A stretch of DNA of 53,334 nt from Micractinium sp. NFX-FRZ (Eukaryota; Chlorophyta; Trebouxiophyceae; Chlorellales; Chlorellaceae). The number at the start of each line of letters is the position of its first letter. Within the stretch, counting starts at the first letter, position 1. A model generated the notes under the pieces. The model saw only the letters and a list, made by a program, of their open reading frames with translations. It did not search any database and was not told the origin of the DNA. The translations under genes and the position numbers were made by a program. The stretch is from contig JAPTJF010000433.1 of assembly GCA_029339195.1 (NCBI GenBank), positions 1 through 53,334 on the forward strand, in the 5' to 3' direction. Positions 45,644 to 53,334 of this stretch are shown one piece after another.

Positions 45644-48491
45644 ATGCCCTCGCCAGCGGCCGGCGCAGCGCTTGCCGGCGCTCCCCTTCATGAGTCGGTG
45701 GCAAGCATGGCAGGAAAGACGTGTGTCGACAACCAGGCGGAAGGCGACGGCAGGCTGGCTGCGCCGCCGCTGTTGGCCCCGCTCCCGCCGGCTGCGTCAC
45801 ACCGTCTCCAGCAAATGTCCGCACCCTGGCTCCTCCTCTGGATCTTTGTTGCGGCAGCTGCTCCCATCATGGTGGCGGTGCTGGGGGTGCTGGCGCGCTA
45901 TCTGCAGGTGGGTGCTCTGCATCTGGCGGCAGTTGCCCCTGCTCGATGCTGCTCTGCTCACTGCTGCCTTGGTTGAGTTCTTGCCTGGCTCGCGTGCTGG
46001 TGCCAGCTGCTTAAAGGTTGTGCAAACCCGCACATCGCCCTTCTGCAACACACTGCTAACCGCAGGTCAACACGCAGCCCCCCTTCCCGCCCCTGCGCTT
46101 CACTTCGGTGCTGAACCTGCTGGCCCTGCCCACGCTGCTGCTGCTGCACACGCTGCCCTGCGAGCTGCTGCGCTGGCGCCGGCGCCGGCACCAGCGGCAG
46201 CTGCAGCTGTGCGAGGCACCTCGCCCAGAAAAGGAGGCGGCACTCGGCCCCGCTGACGGCAGCACCTGCAGCGGAAAGGACAGCAGTGGAAAGCTCGGCG
46301 CTGCGGAGAGCGCTGCTGCTTTGGGCGCACCCTGCGGCGGCGGCGAGCTTGCTGGCAGCCCGGCCCCTAACCAGGGCCCCCCCCTGCCAGGGCTGGCGCG
46401 CCTGCAGCGCACCCGCCCGCGGTTGCACCGCTACGCCGTGCTGCTGGCGCAGGCGGCGTGTTATGAGGCGGCTATCCTGGGGCAGAATGTGGCGCCTGGC
46501 CTGGTCGACCCGGCTGTGGGTGAGGATGCAGCGGGAGCGCTCCTGATGCTGGGCGGGAGGAGGGGTGCTGGCGGGCGGGGCGGGGCAGGGGACGGTAGCG
46601 GCCAGCCCCTTGGCTGCGGTGTGCCTGCTGTGCGCCCGCTGTGCTGCAGTTGAGCTGACCGTTGGCATGACCCATGCACTTGTGCCGCCTGGTGAGGTGC
46701 ACCAGGCCGACGCTAACAACCCCACCCTCCTCACCTACCCGTGCAGTGATGCTGGTTTCCATGTTTGCTGTGGTGGGCGTCGCCCTGCTGGCGCGCCTGT
46801 GGCTGCGCACCCCGCTGCGCTGGGCCGCTGTGGTCCCCGCGGCGGCGGTCATGCTGGGCGGGGCGGCCATGGTGCTGGTGCCAGACATGCAGGTGTGGTG
46901 GGGATGTGATTGAGTGTGGGCACGGGAGTTTCCCGGTGCATGCCTAGGATTGAGTGGGCACAGGGGTTGCGTCAATGGTGTGCATGCATTGCAGCGGCTC
47001 CTTTGGCGCCACGCCTCTGGTGCTGGGCAGGCACTGCAATGGTGGCGATGCCGGGCATGCAGGTACGGAAGCGGCAGCTGCTGTTTTATCCGGCCTTCTG
47101 CTGCTGCTCCCCTCGACAACCTGCCCCTGCCCGCTGCCTCCCCACACACCACAACGTTTCTCCTGCGCTTGAGCTGTTCCCGCCCGCCCGCTCACGGCAG
47201 CGTGTGTGTGCTGTGCCCTCCCCCGCTCTCCATGTTTGCTGCAGGCGGGTGCAGGGGAGCCCGGCAGCCTGACCACGGGGCGCGCCTGGCTGGGGTTTGC
47301 CGCCTCTGTGGGGGCCCTGCTGGGCAACACGCTCTTCATTGTCCTGGCACAGGCAAGTGTGTTCAGTGCAGGCGTCCGCATGTGTGCAGAGCCCCTGCAC
47401 CGCGTGCCGCTCCAGCCGCTGCCTGCACAGAGTGCTCCTTCCGGGTGCACCCACTGTGCTGCCCGTTTGGTCAACAGTGTGCGCATTGTGAGCACAATCT
47501 GTGCCCTGGTGTTCCGATGTAACCGCTACCCACTCCCCCGTGCAGGCGTACCGCGGGACGGGGCTGTCTGGCATGCAGGCCCAGTACACCATCATCGCCA
47601 TCAACCTCCTCCTGGTGCTGCCCATATCACTGGGGGTGGACGGCACCGACTGGGGCGCCCAGTTCAGCGGCATGAGCGGCAACGACTGGGCGGCGCTGCT
47701 CTACTGCGGCTGCTTGGCGCACGCCTGGGTGGCGGTGCTGATGCAGGCAAGTGTGGGAGGCAGCATGTGTGCGTGCGTGCGTGCATGTGTGGGTGTGTGG
47801 GTGTGCGCAAGTGAAGGCGGTCACACCACGTCCCGCATAGTGGGCCAGGCAGCAGCGCTGGCAGAACAGACGTTCAAGCATCGGTGCAGAAATGTGGTGT
47901 CTGACCGCCTGGCCTGCGCTCTACTCCCTGCCAACCCCTGCGGCACCCTGCCCCCCACGCGTGCATGCAGGAGAGCACGGTGCGTCTTGGAGGCGTGCTG
48001 GTCAGCCTCTTCTTTGGCATGCGGCTCATTGGCTCGGTCGTGGCCTCCAAAGTCATTCTGGGGGTGACCATTGTGCAGACGGCACTGCAGGTGCGCTGGT
48101 GACAGGGGCGCTGCGCCGCAGCGGCTGCAGTCGGCAAAGATGGCGCTCTAGCCCGCCGCGCCTGCTCGACCTGCCTGCCACGATTGCGCCTGCCTGCATG
48201 CCCACCTTCGCCACAACTCCCCACGGGCCACGAGTGCACCTGCTCTGCCAGCACATCCCCGCTACCTGCGCACCCCACACACCGGCTGGCCGAACCGGTG
48301 CCCGCCTGCAGGTGGCGGGTGTGCTCCTTGTGGCGCTGGCAGTGACAGCCTACGCCACGCTGCAGTGGCGCACAAGCCGGCCTTGCAGCGCTGGCGGGCA
48401 GCAGGCGTGGTGGCGGCGGCTGCTCTGGCGGGGCCAGAAGCGGCAGCAGAGGCAGCAAGAGCAAGGCTGTTGCGACACTGACGCTTGCTAG
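45644..48491 (+). CDS. Drug/metabolite-superfamily transporter (purine-permease-like)
   Basis: Seven exons (45644-45907, 46066-46519, 46747-46892, 47245-47352, 47546-47746, 47971-48090, 48312-48491) give about 490 aa. There are about ten hydrophobic helices, e.g. LLLWIFVAAAAPIMVAVLG, SVLNLLALPTLLLL, VMLVSMFAVVGVALLARL, LGFAASVGALLGNTLFIV, YTIIAINLLLVLPISLG, VLVSLFFGMRLIGSVVAS, VAGVLLVALAVTAYATL. The conserved-looking NTQPPFPPLRFTSVLN and the helix pattern suit the EamA/DMT fold, resembling plant purine permeases; substrate assignment is weak. A large hydrophilic insert (about residues 130-210, Arg/Gly/Ala-rich) separates helices 2 and 3. Introns after 47352 and 47746 both use CAG|GCAAGT donors. 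Intron 3 contains a second, phase-compatible copy of the end of exon 3. The start ATG is the first in frame. Confidence 0.8.
46995..47062 (+). other. Candidate mutually exclusive exon in the transporter gene
   Basis: Inside the intron 46893-47244 lies a 68-base stretch bounded by an AG acceptor and a GT donor. Spliced to the exon ending at 46519 it keeps the frame and ends in phase 0, exactly like exon 3 (46747-46892). It would encode 23 residues ending GTAMVAMPGMQ, matching the exon 3 end GGAAMVLVPDMQ. Including both exons would break the frame, so the two would have to be alternatives, or this copy is dead. Confidence 0.4.
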
Positions 48492-49186
48492 TACTGGCCC
48501 TGTGTAACCGCCAGTTGGGCGTGAGATGCGTGCTTGCACATGATGTAAGTGTACAACAGAAGGAGTGTCACATTTGGGATGTGACGGGCAAGGTGCAGAA
48601 AAACTGAGGGGCATGGGGCACAGGGTAGTGAGAGGATACAACGGGTGGCAGCAGAGGCGGGCGCAGTGAGAAAATTGGGGCGGCACGGTGGGTCACTGGC
48701 ATTTATCATGAACAGCTGCTGGACTAGCTGCCGTATCTCTTGGAGCAGTGCTAGAGGCATGCGGTGGTTGGGGAGCGCTAGTTGAAAATCATGCTTCGGT
48801 CGTTGGGTGGCAGTTTGGTTTGGGCGTATCCAGAGGTAGGGGTGGCACACGGGAAAACTGGCGGCAGCGGGGGCAGGCTTGGGAGTGCACAGAGGTGGCT
48901 GGGCAGGCAGCTTTCAGAAATGAAAGCCGAGGAAAACGGCAGGTATACAACATGCATGGGTGGAACCGGGGGAGCCCAAACGGGCAGCACGGCAGGGAGA
49001 CGACAGGTGTGGCGAGGGCCGGAGTTGAAAATCTCGCGTGGCGCAGGGAAAGCAGGGGGCGGAGTGGCACCACAGGAAAACTTGAGAGGGCTACGGGGAT
49101 GCCGCGCCTCCACACAGCTCAGCATTGCTTGCTGCATGGCTTGCTGGGGCGGGCTCAGCCTTGAAAATTGGGGGGCAGGCAGAGGG
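48492..49186. other. Convergent intergenic region
   Basis: About 700 bases between the transporter stop and the ankyrin gene stop. TGTAA signals for the transporter occur at 48503-48507 and 48544-48548. No gene is supported. Confidence 0.6.
48503..48507 (+). terminator. TGTAA poly(A) signal for the transporter gene
   Basis: TGTAA 12 bases past the stop codon, with a second copy at 48544-48548 that may be the one used because it leaves a longer 3' UTR. Confidence 0.5.
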
Positions 49187-52055
49187 TCAGTGCTTGCTGC
49201 TGTGGTTCAGCCAGAACGACAGGGGGGTAGAGGCCAGCTGAACGATATGGCACACAAGGTCGCCAGGCAGGGAGGCCAGGCTGGCAGGCGGGGCGGCCTT
49301 TGCAGCCGCCACCTGCAGCCGCTGCTGCCGTGCGGCCGCCAGCAGCAGCTGGCGCGCGGCGGTCTTAAAGGCGGGCGGGAAGAAGCGGTGGTTGCGGTGG
49401 GACCAGCGCTGGCTTTGCGGCAGGGCGGCCAGGGCCACGCTCCTGCGCACACGACAAAGGAGGGGGTGGAGACGCCAGAGCATGGTGAGGACATATGGCT
49501 GCCAACAGTCTCCCTCCGCACTGCAGTTGACTCTGCTTCTGCGCTGGCAAGCAGCCCTACACCCCACCGCCGCATCCCTCATCGTACCCTGCTGTGGCCT
49601 CTCACCTGTTGTGGGGCGAGGCCTCCAGGGAGGGGGTGAGGTCCGCGCCGACGGCCAGCTCAGCCAGGCGCTCAGCCAGCAGCACGGCCTGCAGCTCACA
49701 GCCGACGTCCAGCTCCTGTGGGCGGGGCAGCGGGTGCAAAAGCGTGGTGGAGTCGGGGAGGGTCAGGATCTGGCGCCGGGCGCAGTTGGGCGGTGGCATA
49801 GTGCAGTGGCAGAGGGCAACAGTGGGATAGCTGAGAGCACGCAGGCAGCACACAAATCTACAAGGGGGTGACGTCAATAAAGCACCGGGTGCACATCCCC
49901 CTCCGCCACACACACAACACACACCTGGCCGGCGGCGGCGCGCCCCGCCTGCTGCTGCGAGTGCGCATCGAGCAGGGCGCCCACAATGGCGGCGCAGGCC
50001 TGGGGCGGCAGCGCCAGGCACGGCTGCTGCTCCCGCTGCTGCTGCCAGGCGTCCAGCAGCAGGCACAGCACCTCGTGGTGCCGGTCGCTTGCCAGGCTGT
50101 GGCGGGCGGCTGCCTCGGCTGCCGCCGCCCAGCCAAGGCGCGGCAGCGGCAGGCGCTGTTGGACGGCCCAGCGCAGCAGGTGAGCGGCGCCCTCCACAGA
50201 CCCAGCTGCTGCCGCCTCTGCCATCGGCAGGCTAGCTTCATTGGCTGTGGTGGTGGAGTCGGTGCCATCAGGGCTGGCGCCGGCATCGAGCAGCAGCTCC
50301 AGCAGCGGGGCTGCCTGCTGCCGCCTGCTGGCTGCCAACCCAAGCAGCGAGGCATAGCTGGCGGCGGGTGGCGGGGCAGCCACAGCACCAGCGGCCGCTG
50401 CTGGCGGCTGCTGCCCGCTGCCCAGCAGGCTGGCATCCCGGAAGCGCCCCGCGTTTAGCTCTGCCGGCAGCGGCTGTACGCCGGCGCCAAGGGAGAGCAG
50501 CAGGCGGGCTGCCTCCACTTGCTCAAAGGCCACGGCCACCGACAGCGGCGTGCAGCCGCGCTCGGTGGGAGCGGCCAGCTGGGCGCCGTGTGCCAGCAGG
50601 AGGCGCGCCATGCGGCAGTCCCCCTCCTTGGCGGCAGTGAGCAGGGGGCGCTCCAGATGCAGGCCATGGGGCTGGGCGGTGCAGGGCTGGATGGGGCTGC
50701 AGGGGGCGGGGGGAGAGGGGGGTGTCCCGTGCGGTATGTCAGATTGTGGGGGTTGCAGGGCAAGATAAGGGCAGCAGGCAGGAGGGGGAAGGTGAAGTGG
50801 GGCAGCAGGGTGCAGCAGGACGCCACGCACACGCACACGCCCCCCCCCCCCCCCCTGCACACAGCCACACAGGCAACCACGGCCCTGTTGCCGCCCTGGA
50901 CCTGCAGCGCCAAACACCCTGCCCACCCACACACCTGGCGCCGGCCTGCAGCAGCAGCTCCGCCGCCTCGTGCGCCCCGCCAATCACCGCCCAGTGCAGC
51001 GCGCTGACGCCGTCCTCGTCCACAGCGCTCACAGCGGCACCCTGGGCCAGCAGCAGGCGCAGCGCGGCACAGCTGTTGCGCTCGGCGGCTGCCATGAGAG
51101 GGGTGCACCCTTCGTGTGCCATCCCCCCTCCCATGGCCAGGCCTCCAGGCACCGCTGCAGCCGCAGCCGGCGGGGCGACGCTGAAAGGCTGCCCGCCGTC
51201 GGAGGTCCGCACCGCCAGCAGGGCGGTCAGCACAGCAAGCAGGTCGTGCTCGGCAGCAGCCACCAGCAGGTGGCAGTTGGCCGCGTGCGCTGCCCAGCAG
51301 GCGTCCCCTGCCCCCTCGATCAGGCGGCAGCACAGGCGCTCGTCGCGAGTGAACACTGCGGCCAGCAGCAGCTGCCGGCGCTGCTCCGGGGTGCAGCCAG
51401 GGCCGGGGCGAGGCGTGGCGGCTGCCCGGCACTGCCGGCTGCGCAGCACCGCTGCCAGGGCGCTGCGGCATGCGTCGGGCTGCGCATAGAACGGCTGCTG
51501 ATGCACCACCTGCATTGATGAGGACGTCGCAAGTACAAGAAGAAGAAGTGAGAATGGCAGTGCCGGATAAGAAGCCTCACACCCGCTGGTCCTCGTCCGC
51601 TTGCTGAGGTGGGAGGAGCCCGCGTGCGGTGAGCAGCACTTCATCAGGCGGCAGAGGCGGAGGCTGTCGAGTCTGTTTGCGCACCCCAGGGCAGCCCAGC
51701 ACTTCACCTGCACCGAGCGCTCGTATCGGGCCAGCAGCTTGGGCAGCAGGCTGGCAAAGGGGTTCGCCCCAGCATCCAGCAGAAGCTTGAGCACAGCCAC
51801 ATCCCCGCCGCTGCTGCTGCTGGCGCCACCGGCGGCGCCGCGCGCGGCGGTGCACACTGTGGGCTGCCACTTTCGCGCGGCACGCTCAGCCGCCTCCATC
51901 CGAGCTCCCGGAGCCATGGAGTTTAGCAAGGCCGCCGTGGCGAGCGGGTTTGCGGCGGTGACGGCAAGGTCCAACCCTGTGGCGCTGGGGTCGGCGGACA
52001 GCCCCCGCAAGCAAAGGGTGGGCGATGAGACATCGGCGACCTTGTGTGAGCTCAT
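49187..52055 (-). CDS. Ankyrin-repeat protein
   Basis: Five exons (51708-52055, 50935-51509, 49925-50696, 49606-49715, 49187-49442) give about 686 aa. Clear ankyrin repeats: VLKLLLDAGANPF (N-terminal part), then GCTPLMAAAERNSCAALRLL, GVSALHWAVIGGAHEAAELL, RPLLTAAKEGDCRMARLLLA, GCTPLSVAVAFEQVEAARLL, and later ASLLGLAASRRQQAAPLLEL, with more degenerate repeats between. The C-terminal two exons are helical, Ala/Leu-rich and not ankyrin; a basic PQSQRWSHRNHRFF leads into AARQLLLAAARQQRLQ. No SOCS, F-box or kinase domain is visible, so it is a scaffold of unknown partner. The first ATG in frame is 52055 (upstream frame begins with TTG). Intron 1 is stop-free and 198 bases long, so reading through would add 66 residues in frame. 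Confidence 0.87.
50840..50855 (+). repeat. C16 homopolymer in ankyrin-gene intron
   Basis: Sixteen consecutive C residues within the second intron of the ankyrin gene (G16 in gene sense), preceded by CA-rich sequence. A likely sequencing or polymorphism hotspot. Confidence 0.9.
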
Positions 52056-52395
52056 CGGCGAAAGCGATGGAGTGTCGAAAGGCGGGCGGGCGGCCAACAA
52101 CGGTCTTCTTCTTGGAAGGGAACCCTAGCTTGCGAAACCGGGATTGCACGTCTCGGTGGCTTTCGGAATGCAACGAAAGAGTTCTAAGAGAGTCACAAGT
52201 GGTTTGAGAGGCGCGGGTGTATCGGAGCCTGTTTCCCCGCCGGCGGGCAGGCGGTGGGCTAATGCCAGCGGCACGCCGCACTTGTGCTGCCGCATTCACT
52301 CCCCACTTGAAAGGTTACAGCCCGCCCGCACACCCGTGTTTGATTAATGTGCTCATTTACATGTATTACATCTCTGCACCGATCAACACTTGGCC
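52056..52395. other. Intergenic: ankyrin-gene promoter and NTPase 3' flank
   Basis: 340 bases; two TGTAA signals in minus sense (52357-52361 and 52366-52370) serve the NTPase gene. The ankyrin promoter lies nearer 52056; a weak in-frame extension with a TTG start exists there but no upstream ATG. Confidence 0.55.
52357..52370 (-). terminator. Two TGTAA poly(A) signals for the NTPase gene
   Basis: TTACA at 52357-52361 and again at 52366-52370 on the plus strand, 26-39 bases past the NTPase stop codon, read TGTAA in gene sense. Confidence 0.6.
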
Positions 52396-53216
52396 CTACC
52401 CAGCACCATTACTGGGCCTGTTGCTGCTGTTGCTTTGTGCAAGACGCTGCCGCACCGCCCGTGCCACCGCTTGCGCCTCTCGATCCCTCGACTCTCTTGT
52501 GATCGTCACCACGTGCACATCTGGACGCTGTTTCAAAGCTTCCACCTGCCAGGAGAGGGCGGGAGTGTACGGAGCATGCGGGGGACAAGAGCGGGGGTGA
52601 GCCCCCAGCTGGGTGGCAGAGCTCAGGCCTAGGCCGCAAGCACGCCTGCCGTGCCAGCACCAGTAGTCGCACTGCCCACTCAATGCCAGTGCAGCACAGG
52701 CCCGCAGCACCGCAGCGTGCCATCACGACCTGCCTACCCGTGGTATCGACCTCCCGTAGCGTGCCACTGGTACCGTGCCCAGAACCAGAGGAGCACTGTC
52801 CAGAAGGGAGGTCACTGCGGGGTAGAAGGCCGAACTGAGGAGCTCCATCTTGCCTGGGGGACCAGGGGTGGGGTGGGGTGCACTGTGGAGCAGCGATGGA
52901 GAAGTTTGCTGGACACAGGTGCACGGTCTGGCTGCACTGCTTTTGCAGGATAGCCCGGCTGCGAGCCTGGCAGCATGCACGGCACCTCTCGCCAGCACCA
53001 GCCCTTCCCCACAATCGCTGACACATTCAAAACGCTCGGAGCACTCACCCACTTCGTCGATCACGTACAGCTGCACCCCAGGCTGCGGCTGCAGCTCGGG
53101 CAGTGCCAGGCGCTCAAAAGAGGCGACGTCAACCGCATACTTGCCCACAGTGGGGGCGCCCTGGATGTAGCACGCCCGGCTGACCTCCTGTGGCCCGAAG
53201 GCCCTGAGTGCTCGGT
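52396..53216 (-). CDS. NTPCR: THEP1/NTPCR-type nucleoside-triphosphatase, 5' part not in window
   Basis: Three visible exons (53049-~53216, 52738-52853, 52396-52545) join in phase. They carry the C-terminal two thirds of the THEP1 family: TVGKYAVDVASFERLALP, the Walker B-like VQLYVIDEVGKMELLS, PLVLGTVPV, and the closing VEALKQRPDVHVVTITRESR, ending in a short Ser/Asn-rich tail. THEP1/NTPCR enzymes hydrolyse several NTPs slowly to NDP; physiological substrate unclear. The N-terminal P-loop (GxxGxGKT) is absent from the visible sequence and no ATG occurs on the minus strand between 53217 and 53334. So the first exon(s) lie beyond the right edge, or this copy is 5'-truncated. The 5' boundary at 53216 (ACAAG acceptor) is tentative; an in-frame stop lies just upstream. 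Confidence 0.85.
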
Positions 53217-53334
53217 CTTGTGGTTACTAGTGGTCAGAAGAAGAGAAGAGTCGGATAGAATGCCCAAAGAGAGCCCGGGAATCGGGTTATATAGTGCTCC
53301 TGGCAGCGCCAGCGTGGCGGTGCCAGCTAGGCTT

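Noticed and set aside
46995..47062. Constitutive extra exon of the transporter
   Set aside because: Adding it after the exon ending at 46892 breaks the frame; it fits only as an alternative to that exon.

Overview
This window looks like nuclear DNA of a green alga, most likely a core chlorophyte and perhaps a Chlorella-like trebouxiophyte. The evidence is direct: GC-rich sequence full of CAG/GCA runs, genes cut into many short exons with strong GT-AG (and some GC-AG) splice sites, Gln/Ala-rich low-complexity protein regions, and TGTAA poly(A) signals downstream of many stop codons, which is the usual chlorophyte signal. The taxon itself is inference. I see no transposon, rRNA, tRNA or CRISPR array. 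Splice models were made by hand from frame, phase and splice-site sequence; exon boundaries are predictions.

Layout. 1-73 is a pure poly-G block at the contig/window edge. 237-2390 (+) is the 3' part of an unrecognised nuclear-type gene. It converges on a 15-exon mitochondrial succinate-semialdehyde dehydrogenase (2619-6948, -). Then come an intronless 13-repeat armadillo protein (7511-9358, -), the ribosome-biogenesis factor SURF6/Rrp14 (10282-13387, -), a divergent organellar EngB-type GTPase (13833-16586, +), and a PWWP/AT-hook chromatin protein (17249-20415, +).

The centre (20679-38914) is the most unusual part. It holds three consecutive minus-strand genes for membrane-anchored, coiled-coil-rich proteins that I cannot assign: a 498-aa protein with a hydrophobic hairpin, a ~308-aa double-anchored protein built from a triplicated pair of mini-exons, and a ~1,623-aa, 36-exon golgin-like rod ending in a transmembrane tail. 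In the last gene all 35 introns are phase 0, and about half of the internal exons are an exact multiple of seven codons.

Divergent from the giant gene is a CapA/PgsA-type (bacterial capsule-protein family) gene (39857-43042, +). Next are a small tail-anchored protein of unknown function (43356-44545, -), a drug/metabolite-type membrane transporter (45644-48491, +), an ankyrin-repeat protein (49187-52055, -) and the 3' part of a THEP1/NTPCR nucleoside-triphosphatase (52396-53216, -) whose P-loop is not in the window.

The genes are mostly independent housekeeping or regulatory units and there is no operon. The apparent local theme is the run of anchored coiled-coil genes with phase-symmetric exons.
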